From contig JAQNBH010000005.1 in assembly GCA_028752905.1 (NCBI GenBank), positions 6,498,502 to 6,562,501 on the forward strand: a DNA stretch of 64,000 bases, read 5' to 3'. The position numbers and the translations under genes are program-made. The notes beneath the pieces were generated by a model. The model ran no database searches and was not told the DNA's origin. It saw only the letters and a program-made list of their open reading frames with translations. Positions 1 through 13,200 of the stretch are shown piece by piece. Positions within the stretch are counted from its first letter, which is position 1. Each line of letters begins with the position of its first letter. The DNA comes from Cladorhizidae sp. MBARI D1340-BT2. Taxonomy: Eukaryota; Porifera; Demospongiae; Poecilosclerida; Cladorhizidae.

Positions 1-17
1 CTTGTTTAAGCAAGCAC

Positions 18-1152
18 CTGAGCAGCAGCATTTGCAGGGGGGTCCTTATTGGTGGATGCCGCTAAACTGGCGATATCAGTGGGAGGCCCCGCCTTGGGAG
101 GTGATTTGGTAGCAACCGAAGTAGTGGGGATTCCCAATTTTGCTGCTTGAGTAGCCCCAATGGAAGAGCCTGTACTTTGAGGCCCCATAACTGGGGGCCT
201 AGCACTTGGAATATCCATGAGAGGAGCAGTGGGAGGGACTGGACTTTGAGGCCCCATAACCGGGGACTTAGCACTTGGAATCCCCTTGAGAGGAGCAGTG
301 GGAGGCCCCATAACTGGGGACTTAGCACTTGGAATCCCCTTGAGAGGAGCAGCGGGAGGCCCCATAACCGGGGACTTAGCACTTGGAATCCCCACGAGAG
401 GAGCAGTGGGAGGCCCCATAACTGGGGACCTAGCACTTGGAATCCCCTTGAGAGGAGCAGTGGGAGGCCCCATAACCGGGGACCTAGCACTTGGAATCCC
501 CATGAGAGGAGCAGTGGGAGGGCCTGGACTTTGAGGCCCCATAACTGGGGGCCTAGCACTTGGAACCCCCATGAAAGGAGCAGTAGGAGGGACAGGACTT
601 TCAGAAGATCCAGTGGTGGTGAGGGGGCTCACGGTCGGAATTCCCATAAATGAGAGGCTTGCACTTGCAGTTGAAAGACCCGCATTGGAGAGTCTTGGGC
701 AAGCAATACTAACACCATGAGCAACATGCTGAAGCGAATGTGGCGGGTTTCCTTGTAACAGTAGTGCTGCTGGTGTAGATGCATGCAGTGGTGGTCCTAC
801 CCCATGCACAGCAGGCTGACCAAGGGGTTGCCCTATTCCACGCCCAGGGGGCTGACTGGAAGGGGGTCTTATTCCATATGCAAGGGGCCAACTTGCAGGG
901 GTTCCTATCCCACACACAGGGGACTGCTTTGTTAGTGTTCCTATCCCTTGCAAAGCAGCCTTGGTAGAGGAGGAGTTTGGAGGGAAATTTGAGGCCTGGC
1001 CCTTCGCAAAAAGACCAGGCAAGCTGGGGGTCAAACCAGACAGTCCAAAGTTAACAACTACACCACTTCCTCCACCAGGCATGGCTAGTCCACTCATTGT
1101 TGAAGTGATGCCTTTGGTTGGTTGGGTGGATGACACATATACTGGAGCGGAC
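18..1152 (-). CDS. Proline-rich repeat exon, probable NUP214 continuation
   Basis: An open frame of about 378 codons on the minus strand, bounded by a plausible acceptor (ATTTAG|G at 1152) and donor (CAG|GTGCTT at 18). A stop follows the donor, so it reads as one internal exon. The product is rich in Pro, Gly, Ser and Ala. It starts with scattered NFG, GLF and GIG motifs and continues into an 18-residue repeat containing PVMGPP and GIPSA. NUP214 has a Ser/Pro/Ala-rich, FG-bearing region after its propeller, and this exon lies downstream on the same strand, so I infer it belongs to that gene. Against this, true FG dipeptides are almost absent, and its open frame does not match the phase of the exon ending at 7243. 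At least one exon is therefore missing between them, or it is another gene. Confidence 0.45.
205..600 (-). repeat. Coding minisatellite, 54-bp unit
   Basis: About seven tandem copies of a 54-bp unit inside the proline-rich exon, each encoding 18 residues with the core PVMGPPTAPL and GIPSA. The unit length is a multiple of three, unlike nearly every non-coding array in this window, which fits selection for an open frame. Some copies carry a short extra insert (PQSPG type). Confidence 0.9.
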
Positions 1153-1347
1153 CTAAATGTTCAAGAGTAGTAATTGGGTATGGTGCAATGTACCTCTATA
1201 ACAGCACATGTTTGGTTAAGTAAACATTTAGCAAGAAATCACACAAACACAGTCAGCGAAAACAGAATCTAACCGACCAGTACAAGTGAAACACTACTAT
1301 AGTAAACTCCCAATGAACTCTCAGTTGACATAATAACATTAAAATCA

Positions 1348-2430
<1,083 letters not shown>

Positions 2431-2580
2431 TGATTTTAAAACTACTCTAGTAATTAGCCATTTGGTAATAAGTCCCTAGTGTACTAAGAATAAGCATTAC
2501 AATATGTGATACCATATAAGAAAATGATCGAATAATCAATTGACACCAGGTCAAAATTATCTACAGTTGAATCAGCTTGT

Positions 2581-2949
2581 AAATACATTTCAAACAATTG
2601 AAAACAGGCATTAGTACTGAAACGTAATACTAAGTCTAATTTGGAACAACTAATCAATAGGGATATTTCTCTCAGGACTTGATCCTATCACATATATTCA
2701 ACTAAATACATTTCAAACAATTGAAAACAGGCATTAGTACTGAAACGTAATACTAAGTCTAATTTGGAACAACTAATCAATAGGGATATTTCTCTCAGGA
2801 CTTGATCCTATCACATATATTCAACTAAATACATTTCAAACAATTGAAAACAGGCATTAGTACTGAAACGTAATACTAAGTCTAATTTGGAACAACTAAT
2901 CAATAGGGATATTTCTCTCAGGACTTGATCCTATCACATATATTCAACT
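2581..2949. repeat. Three exact 123-bp tandem repeats
   Basis: Copies start at 2581, 2704 and 2827 and look identical by eye, so the amplification is recent. No coding frame runs through them. Confidence 0.95.
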
Positions 2950-3119
2950 ACTTGTCACATCTGAAGAGCAGTGCATCCACTCACCCACGTGAAGCTTGTC
3001 CTTGCACACTCCCTGTAGATTGTGTGACACACTTGGCCATCGAAGCCAAGGAAATATCCTAAGCAAAAGTAAAAAGCCAGTGTGTTAAACAGGCATATAG
3101 TGGATCCTCACACTCGGGT

Positions 3120-3614
3120 TGGGTCAGCTTTGCTTAGCTTCCCACCAAAATGTAATTGTCGAGTCAGGAGAGAAACTCTTCAGTGGAGCCTTTTGTGCAT
3201 TCAAAGTCAACAGGTCATTTAAGGTTTGGTCACCAAGAGATGCTCTTTTCTTATCCTTGATGTTGTTTAGCTGAGAAAAAGTTCATTCAAACTAACTGTT
3301 CAAGGAGAAAAGCAGTCTTACAAATTCAGAGGAGTTTGGAGAATTTAACGACCGCCACCAGACAGATTGGTAATCTAAAGTAGATAAGGATATGAACTGA
3401 CCAGCATAGACGGCATGACTTCAAATTCAGGACGGATTTTATCCACTTCAGCATCAGCTCCCTCAAGTGGAACCTTGAAATGCTCCACTAGTCTATCAAT
3501 TGCATCCAATGGTTTCTCCCGGTCATCAGGTGTGACCTCCTCTAGGATTTTTTTGGCCAGCCATGCGTGCCAAGCATAAAGATGGTGCCGTGAATAAGGT
3601 CCAAGTCTAACCAT
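3120..3614 (-). pseudogene. hAT-like transposase C-terminal remnant
   Basis: Two minus-strand stretches. 3614-3375 encodes a segment with HLYAWHAWL and LDAIDRLVEHFKVPL. After a break, 3275-3125 encodes FSQLNNIKD, RASLGD and a WWEAKQ-like end. The second part resembles the hAT C-terminal dimerisation region (the ...FS.LK..K.. pattern), and the first resembles the segment that precedes it in ZNF862/DUF4371-type hAT proteins. It belongs to a different subfamily from the three other hAT copies here. No terminal repeats were found. Confidence 0.45.
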
Positions 3615-4513
3615 GCTAATCTTGATTTTGTACAGGAGGTCACCCTTGAACAGTCATCTACATACTTGCTCAGCTGTTTGCTTCTGAGAATTTCTTCAAT
3701 AGTTGTATTGATAAACTGGCTCTCCAGTAACTTTTTTCATTATAATTATTATTGTAGTGAATATGTAGGCAACTGCTCTCAAGGCTTAGATCATAGCTTG
3801 TTGGTTACTTCATTGTTCTCAGTAATGAGGTAAGAGGATATCTAAGCTGTCACTCTGTATGGACTTGGATAAAATGGCACAAGGTGTGAGAAGGTCCACA
3901 AACTTCCACACCCAAGGAGATACTTAGCATCAACCAGATATCCTGTGAGCTTTGCATGATCACCAGCTCTCAAGGAACATATCAGAACTAAGTGTGGCAA
4001 GATGAGCCGTGTATGCACCATACAACTCTCACAACTCCCTTGATGGCATTTAGTTTGTGGCTTACCCATGCAAGAGTTAACATCTAGGGTGAAAAATAAA
4101 TTCAAGATATCTTTCAGACATTGCATTTCTGAAAAGCTTTTTATCTCTAGTTTATGTGACATATTTTGTTTTTACCCCACGTGCCTAGCACGGTTCAAGA
4201 GTTATTACAATTTGAGGTTAGGAACATTTTACTCTCAGACAAGAAAGATTTGTGACTCGTTAAACCGTGACTTTTAACCTATTAGCATGGGAATAAATTT
4301 CTTTGTGGTTATATAATCCATAAGTGATGGTTCAACAGTTAGAATAGTATAAAAGTCGTTGCATTGTAAAACGTCTTTTTTGTTGGAAATGACAAATTAT
4401 GGTGATGAAATTCCGTTAACTGAAATACCGCTACCACTATTTTCCTTTTTTCCTTCCTGTCACACAAAACCAACTTAGGCAAGAAAGCTGATCTTATCCA
4501 AAAGAAAGTATAT

Positions 4514-4775
4514 TTGTACATACTTACACTGGGTGTATTGGTACATACTTACACTGGGTGTATTGGTACATACTTACACTGGGTGTATTGGTACATACTT
4601 ACACTGGGTGTATTGGTACATACTTACACTGGGTGTATTGGTACATACTTACACTGGGTGTATTGGTACATACTTACACTGGGTGTATTGGTGCATACTT
4701 ACACTGGGTGTATTGGTACCTACTTACACTGGGTGTATTGGTACCTACTTACACTGGGTGTATTGGTACATACTT
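4514..4775. repeat. 25-bp minisatellite, about 10 copies
   Basis: Unit core TACTTACACTGGGTGTATTG. Because 25 is not a multiple of three and the unit has no stop in any plus frame, three overlapping long frames appear; these are artefacts. The array lies in non-coding DNA between the hAT remnants. Confidence 0.95.
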
Positions 4776-4956
4776 ATAGTATTACACAGCAAAGAACAGA
4801 AACATAGTGCTTAAGCTTTTGAGATCGATATATTTTCTTGCCAAAAATCGCCTGCCCCTTATAACCACATTCGATCCCCTGGTCCAGTTGTAAATTGCAA
4901 ATGGAGATGAACTTCTCCAGCAACATGTCAAAGAGGGGCCACAAACTGCTCAGTGC

Positions 4957-6571
4957 ACATCCAAATTTTCTGCAGTGATGCTTTTAGAGGCCATCAATAG
5001 CTGGCTAGATAGGAAGCTAATTGAGAGCTTAAAATCAAGCCCATACTTCTCTGTGTTAGCTGATGAGTGTGTAGATATTAGTACTACAGAAGAGCTGTCC
5101 ATCTGTTGTCGGTGGATTTTAAATGGAAAACCAGAGGAGCACTTCCTTACAGTGCTCCACATATGTGCCCAAGATGCTGCTACCATTTCAGATGCATCAG
5201 CTCCTTCCTTGAGTCGAAGAACCTAGACTATCGTAAACTAATAGGCCAAGGTTATGATGGAGCAGCCACCTTTGCCAGAGAACGCAATGGAGTTCAAAAA
5301 AGGATGCGAACTTTAGCTGCACATTCCTTTTACATCCACTGTGCCTGCCACAGGCTTCAACTAGCAAGCATACAAGCTGCCTAACAGTGTGCCAGAGATC
5401 AAGAAGATGTTTGGAACTATGGGAAATATATGGAAGGTCTTCTTCTACTCACCCAAGAAAGCAGAATCTCTCAAAGCAGTCCAGTCTGTCCTCAAAGCTA
5501 CCTGAGCTTAAGATTGTGAAGCCTAGTGATACCAGATGGCTCTCACACGAACGCTGTGTATGGGCTATTTACCGAGAGCTTCCTGCCCTTATCGTCACCC
5601 TACAACAGCTGTATGAGACATCAGGTGATGCTGAAGCATACGGTATTGGTGCTCTCCTTGCTACTTACACTGGAGTTGCTAAGTATCGTGTTCCTGTCAG
5701 AAGTTCTGGATATCCTGGCAAGGATGAATGTTTCGATGCAAAGAAAGCTACTCGATTTGAGCAGGTTACCGGTACTCTGAAAATCAGGACGGATCAACTC
5801 GAACATCTAAAGGACGAAAGAAGTGTGGTTAGGTTCAGTCGAGTCTGAAATATCTCTGTTGAAGGAAAAATACGATATAACACTCGGCACACATGGATCC
5901 GCACGAAGCCGTTGGTCTTCTATCACAACCACAGCCGAGTATCGAACCCTAGTTGCAATTCCATACGTCAATTCCCTATTCTAAATATTAAGAGTCGATT
6001 TACGGATAAAGCCGTGAAGATTGTTACTGCCATGTCTATATTCAGTCCCTCCCTACTACCCGCTGAAGCATCCTTACCATCATACGGCAGCGAGCAAATC
6101 AAGATTCTTGCCGAGTTCTATGGAAAAGAAGCAGAGGTTGAGTATGCGGGGACGACTTACACCTCACCTCCATTGCTTGATGGCAATGAGCTTCTTTCAG
6201 AGTGGAAGATATTTAGACAGGCATTGCTAGCACTGGAGAAAAAGGCAATAATGGAACGTAAAGAAGAGTCGGTATCTCCTAGCGTGCAAGAAATCCTGGA
6301 CGAGATGAACAAGTCACATACGTACGGAGGGATTTTCCCTGAGACATGGAAGCTATTGAACATTACAATGGCACTTCCTGTTGGCACAGCAACAGTAGAG
6401 CGTTCCTTTAGTCAAATGAAGTTGATTAAAACTCGCCTACGCAGTCGTCTATCTGACTCGAACCTAGAACATTTAATGAAAATTAGTATAGAGGGTCCTG
6501 CATTGACCGATGTGGACTTTAATGCAATTCTCGACATTTTTAAACAGAAAAATAGACGCATTTTACTTTAA
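4957..6571 (+). pseudogene. hAT transposase pseudogene, copy 1 (5' truncated)
   Basis: Transposase of the TTF-finger/DUF4371/hAT-C type, related to the copies at 14-16 kb and 43-45 kb. Pieces in order: SVLADECVDIS with the first catalytic-type Asp (about 5058), GYDGAATF (about 5255, second Asp), CACHRLQLA (about 5340), PSDTRWLSHERCV (about 5525), and the dimerisation domain with [10 protein letters not shown] (about 6395, third acidic residue) ending at 6571. At least three frameshifts break it (near 5200, 5385 and 5780-5910). The N-terminal zinc finger is missing. A 3' terminal motif TGTATGAAACCCTG at 6854-6867 looks like the hAT inverted-repeat end, preceded by long G and C runs. Confidence 0.85.
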
Positions 6572-6786
6572 TTTAGTACTACTGAACTCACTGTATTGTA
6601 ATTTTCACCATACATTATTGTATCTTGGCTTATATAGTTTTGTTCATGCATAATTATTATAATTTTATTACTGTTGATCATCTTTGAATTTGCTATTGCT
6701 TCTACGTTCCCTTCTCTGTACTGCTCTTTTTCCCCGTTACTGTAATGTATTACATAAGAAATTTAAATTTTTATTGTGAAAATTCT

Positions 6787-6867
6787 TGGGGGGGGGGGGG
6801 GGGGAAGAAATCGTTTGGGGGGGGGGGGGGTATCCCAGGGCTTCCCCCCCCCCTGTATGAAACCCTG
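6787..6867 (+). repeat. G/C homopolymer tract and hAT terminal end
   Basis: Runs of 18 G, 14 G and 11 C precede TGTATGAAACCCTG, the likely 3' end of hAT copy 1. Similar G runs sit beside the terminal repeats of the other hAT elements in the window. Confidence 0.6.
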
Positions 6868-7242
6868 CATGTCCTGTAGTTCTCATATGTCACCCGCCTT
6901 TATTTCTCATCTGGAACTGTAGAAGAACGAAATAAACGTCGTTTCATCGTTAGACCATCATCCTGCTAGCTACTACGTGGACTCAATGGTACACGTGATC
7001 GTCAATAAACAAGACTCGCATGAATTAATAATCGCATGCAATGTGTGCACAACCCCACGCCCCCTTGACTCTAGAACCATCATTTGGACAGTACGGCCCA
7101 TTGCAGTGAGTTTTGCTCGGACAAATACAAGAAACGGCCGGAAAAAGTCTGATGTCCGACTGCTATTTCAAGCTCTGAGATTATGAATCAGGGTACAGCT
7201 GTCATTACCATAGCCTTCCTCCCCCTCCTGTTGCGTACATAC

Positions 7243-10200
7243 CTGGGAAGGAATAACAGGCTTGCGTGTAGGTACGGTGGGGAGTGGCTTAGGGGGCACA
7301 CACAGGTTCTGGAGCTCCTCCATTGGCTGATCCATGTTGATGATAACAAAGGGACAGAGGACGCCATGATCGGAGTAGAGAAGAAGAAGAGGGCAAGGAG
7401 GTAGTGTCAACTCATCACCTGCAACAGACATAAGAAATGAGATACCTTTAGGAGGTGCTCAGCAAGTGACACTGAATACGAACATCAAGTAACAATCTCA
7501 ACAAGAATTCTCGCCGCAATAAAGCCTAACGTACTAATATTATCTATGCAAACATACTGATGACAACGGGTTGCTGAGAGGTTCTGTCCACAGCCATGCC
7601 CAGTGCGTAGGTCTCGTTATTAGAGGCGGTATCAATGGGAAACTCAGCCCTCTCTGTTCCATCCAAGTCATACTTCTGCCACACATTACTCCTTTCTGGG
7701 CTCCGTCCAAATACAGCAGTTTCCATAGCATTTGAAGAAGAGGAGATGAGGATACCCCTGTAATCAAGACGACAATCCAAAATTATTAGAGGAGCTACTG
7801 CATGGGTGCCTAGTAAGACAGGAAGGTGATGTAATGAGATTCATCAAGTAATAATCCCACAAGCTGCATACCCAATCAGGGTTTCATTTAGAAAAAATTT
7901 CAAGGGGGGGGGCAACTGGAGGAATCTGGATATTAAGGGGGGGGGGGCATGATGTCAAGCACTTATCAACATCAATAAGAATTTTAATAATACAATATCC
8001 AAAGGGGGGGGGGCAAAAAGGTTCCAAGGTAAACAACTGTACTATACATTATTTTTGGGGTCAACTTGGAGCATGCTGGTGAGAGTCGAGTGCATGCCAA
8101 GAAGAATGATCACAATGACCAAGTAGCAGCTCCAAGTCTAGGGTAGCAGCTGCAAGTCTAGGGAGAAGCTAAGCAGGAAAAATCATGATTGCCCAGACAT
8201 AGAGCGGTACAGTTGGCAAGGTCAGACAGAGGTCACTTAATTTACTTGTCAAGATTTATCTGCATTAGAGCCTTGCTTGGCACTTAGTGGTAGGTGCACA
8301 ACAAACAGCACAAGCTCCCCTTGCAAAATGTACAAGGACTATCATATTCATATATGTTAGTAAAGGATTTCCACACAATCCACATTGGGTAAAGGATATT
8401 CTCACAACAGAGCACAAGTCTTTGCAGTATTGAACATTCTGCTGTGTCATGTGACAATTTTAAGTAACTCGGCCGAAAGACAATCTTGCCGGCTTTAGTT
8501 AACCATACCATTTATCAAGATAAGAGAAATGAAACTTATTCATCTTGGCGCCTTCTCCGCCGTACACATCGTCAGCGGCACTCACACAAGTAGGACCTTC
8601 TTTCTGCAAGAGATGATGGAACAGTCATGTGATAAGTCTAGGATCACGACATAATATTGCATGTCATGTGATAAGTCTGGGATAAACCTGCATGTCATGT
8701 GATAAGCCTGGGATCATGACATAATCCTGCATGTCATGTGATAAGCCTGGGATCATGACATAATCCTGCATGTCATGTGATATGTCGTGTAATCATGTAG
8801 CCATGTGATAGGTTTTACAGAAGTGATCGGGATTATTGCCACGTGATATCGCTGACTGCCTCTTTTCAATCACTTGACATACACACACGGACTACACATT
8901 CCATCCACCAGGGAACATCCCCCTCTCCCCTCCCCCTCCAAATACTCATTCAAATCACGCAAATGCACACCTCTTCACACACACAAGAATAATAGAAGCT
9001 GACTGCAAGTAACACCCTTGAATTGTCATCTCAGGAGCATAAACAGCCACATCCTCCATCAGTGAAATATGGTGGTCACACACCGGAATTGTACACAACA
9101 ACTTTGCCAAGTGAAACTATATCATGAATGTGATAAGCCTAGGATCACAGGACTCTGGCAAAAACACTGAAGGCCAGCCGGCCGGTTCACAATAAGCTGT
9201 CACGCTTCACTCGAATAAATTCTATTTCTATTCCAGTTCCGGTTGCGACGTGTCGGTCAACACGGGTTGGTGTGCTTTATTTGTGTTTCTGCAAAAAAAC
9301 TCCCTTAAGGAAGAGATGAGCAAGAAAAGCAGTGAGAACTTCCTAGTATATGGCTGTATTCTTCAGGGCATTTAGGCTAATTAATTAATGGGTGGAGTTC
9401 TTCATTCAGGGGTGAAAGTATAATCTCAATAGTTCGAAGCAAAGCAGTGTGACCATGATGATGTTGTGAACTTCTCCAAGCGACACAATGCGAAGGCCTC
9501 ACAACATATCGTGAACTAGCCTTTAGGCTGCTGTAATTAGGCCCTAGAGCTGATTCTGGGAACACACTTGAACTGAAATATCGGGAGTATTAACACAAAT
9601 AATCACGTCCTCTTGAAATATTGGTGGTCACTTGCAGGAATAGTGCAACAATTTAGTAAGTGATAGCATATCACTAATGTGCTGCATGACTTACTGAGGT
9701 CGCGAGGAAAACAAAGTTTGGAATCTTCACAATGTTAGACTGAGAGCAGTAGACGATGGAGAAGAAATAGGGAGAGAGCCAGAAGATATCCGATACTTGC
9801 GTGGAGGTACCTTGAAAAATACTTGGACATGCATGCCTCTTCTTCTCCTCAAATGTCTGGGAAAGGTGGTTTACGATGTCAGCATGCATGCACATCTCTT
9901 AGCTTTGCACAGGTGCGAGTGTGTGTGCATCATACCTGAGAGAGTTGAATCACCTCCCCACTCTTCAGACCAACACACACCTGCTTCCCTTTTGGACTCC
10001 AGCATACTAGAGGGAGAGCGCAATCAAACAAATTACATGTTTGGCTGGCTTAAATATATATATATATAAACACACCAAGGAAGTGAACTACTATTATGTT
10101 AGTCTTCTTCACTCAAAAGTTCCTCAACCAGCTGGTGATCACATACACTCCAACCTAACCTGTACACACATACTGCATAAACTAATGTTTAGTGTTAACC

Positions 10201-13200
10201 AATTGACCACAATAAGCACCTACAGGCAAGAACTTAGGACTTCATTTCACAACAAATATATTTAAAAATGAATCGCACACGCTGAACACCAGATAGAACA
10301 TTTATCTGCATATATGGCCAGTAGACATTATAAAAATTACAAAAAATATATACTTCCTGCTCGAGAGGGTGAGCGAGACTTAAATGGCTGACTACTGCAA
10401 CCATGGACCACCTCTTCCAGGCCTTTGCTGCTGTTTCTAGAAGCTTACATGCCGAAGAAGGCTTACAGCACCTATGCTTACCGGAACTATTCTGAATCAC
10501 TTCACTCTTGAGAAAGTAGGCACTCTTGGATGGTTATCTTTGCTCTATGTTTCATTGAAGGCACAACACAATGTGGCACTGCATGGCTTTAGTTTGCTTA
10601 CCTCAATGGAACCAATCCATATTTCAAACTACACCTTATTGTATTCGGTTATTAAAAAATAGTTTAAAAAGATCATAGCCACAGAATAAGTAGAGGGGCA
10701 ATCGGTTAATTAAATGCTCATCTTGAGATGGAGTGTCCCACGTAAACTTAATGTGTAGTGCCCCTCCCACCTTGCTGCTAGCTATGTGGTGATTCTGGTG
10801 AATAGTGTTTTATGCCCAACTGAGTTATAATCACATAAGGCCCTAGCAAGCTCACCTGAGGTGGCATGCATTGAGCTAATGGAGGCAATCACTGCCACAC
10901 TGTCCTTGATGGAGATGAGTTGCAAGAGGCCGGTGGAGAGGCTGAACACAAGCCGGTCAGAGTACTGCAGGTTTGGATTCCACTGTAGACCACACAAGTC
11001 AGTACCTATAACCAGAACAGGGACAGTTCGTTCATGACAGTTTGGATAACTATGCTCGCTAAGTACATGCCAAGGCTAAGGGGCTAGAGTTAGACCTAGC
11101 ATTCTCTACACATATCACTTCACACACATCCCATTCTGCACCCTTCACGACACTCCTCGACAACTTCCATGCTAACCCTCCCCCCACATGCCTCCCCACC
11201 CCCTCCAACCTACGTATATCCCCACTACACCCCTCCCTCCCTCACCTGGCTCTGTGGATAAAGGGAAGTCACAAAATGGCAGTCTGTTGGCATTCTGAGA
11301 GAGAGAGAGATATCACAATACGTGTACATAAGTACACGGCATGATATTATACACAAACAAGGTTACATGTTCTTATAAGACACTATCTGTGCTAGTAATA
11401 CATATATTGTATACGAAAAAATTTGACAGGGTAATACTTGGCAAAAATACTGAAATAAATTACAAGAAGAAAGTTCGCGGCTGCTGAATTTCCGAACAGG
11501 AAAGCACATCTGCCACTGTCTTGGTAGCTGTAGTTAGTGAGAGCACAGCGCCTACTTCTCTGTAGTGATTCTTCAACAGAGTGCATGTCCAGTAGAAGCT
11601 GCAACCCCAGGAAGAACATCTTCAGGTTAAGGAAGAACATCGTTTCTCTGTCTAAATCACTAAAGGATAGAGAGTGACCGTCTACTCGAGCTGCAAATAT
11701 TGCTAGTCATAAACCACGTGTTCCACCTTACCCACAGACCAATAAAGTGCCGGAACAGTGAGTATAAGACCTGCACAGGAGCCATGAGAGTGATCTTAAT
11801 GGCACACTCAGAGAACCACAACCTCCTGCCCAACGTACAAAGAGCCCAAAGGAGAGGTGTACGAGGATGTCTGGACTTTGCTTTCTCTTTGCATACCCAC
11901 AGGAACACAAGAGGGACTTGGCAGTAGGTGGGGTCGATTATCTGAAGGCCTTCAACCTGACACCCACAAATGGGTCAAGGATATGCTCAAAACCACAAGA
12001 AATAATCTGGAGGATGGAGGTGGTGGAAGGGGGGTGCGGCATGCATACCGTTCACCACCAAGAAGGGCCTCTTCCGAATATAGAATGGATGAGGGGGACC
12101 TGGGCAGCCATTTTGTTTAGGGATGCGACTTGACCAATGAAGGCTAGAGCATTTAGCCGAAAGTCAAGCGAGTAGATTTGGATTATTATAGTTGTTTGGG
12201 ACATTTTTTTCCTGGGTAGTTCCTGGGTTTTGAGATTACTAAGAAGGGGTGTGTCTAGCTATAGAACTACGGTTCGACTATGGCTATATATAGGGCATAG
12301 AGTAAGTATATGGTGAGGCTATAGATATAGCAGGACACTGACAGAGAGGGAATATGGGTAGTGGTGCAGCTAGGCCTAGAGGTCCCTGACTGAAAGTAAT
12401 TGCAGATTTCTCCTTTCATATATATAGATGCTGGTGAAGCATTTGATGCCGATATAGGGGTCCAGAGTAGTGTGGCTGCTGCACCTGCTCATCCTTCTGT
12501 GTCAATGGTATTCCCTCCAGGCCCTACATTAGCTCAGTATGCACCAGGCCCTTCTACATCATATTGTGTGTGTATGGCATCTCCCACTACCTCTCATCCA
12601 TCTATTTCCTCTGAGGAATCCTCAGAAGATGAGTTTGTTATCACACCTGCAATTCATACAATTCAAGGGCATGGTCAAGGACAGATTCCTAGATGTCAGC
12701 ATAGACCTAGAAATACTGGTAGATCTCGAGGCAGAGCTCGTAGTAGAAGTAGAGGTATTGGATGTAGACGTGGAGGGCATGCTTCACTTTCTGCTGCTGG
12801 TTCATCTGCTTCAGCTCTAGGTCCATCAAGTGTTAGGTCTACTGGCGTTGATGTTCCTGTAGGTGCATGGAGCCTCCACTTGGGTCCACATGTACAGTCA
12901 AGAGGCACACAACTACTGGTGCCCAGGAAGACAAGCCTTGCCCTCCCTGCTTACCTGATTACCAGTGCTTCATGAGGGGAGTAGATCGCAATGATCAAAT
13001 GGAGCAGTATTACAATATAGGGAGACGTAGTATAAAGTGGTGGAAGCGTATTTTTTTATTACTTTAAAAAAAGTTGAATCCTCTATATTGAATAGTTTCA
13101 TCATGGAGTCACATGTTAGGACATCTGAGCACACACAAGTTTCAGCCAGGAGAGACTACCTCACCTTTCGCCTTGTACTTGCCAGTGAGCCCATAGGCAC

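Noticed and set aside
4514..4814. Three overlapping Tyr/Leu/Gly-rich repeat frames
   Set aside because: They arise because a 25-bp stop-free unit reads open in all three frames; no start context or flanking exon.
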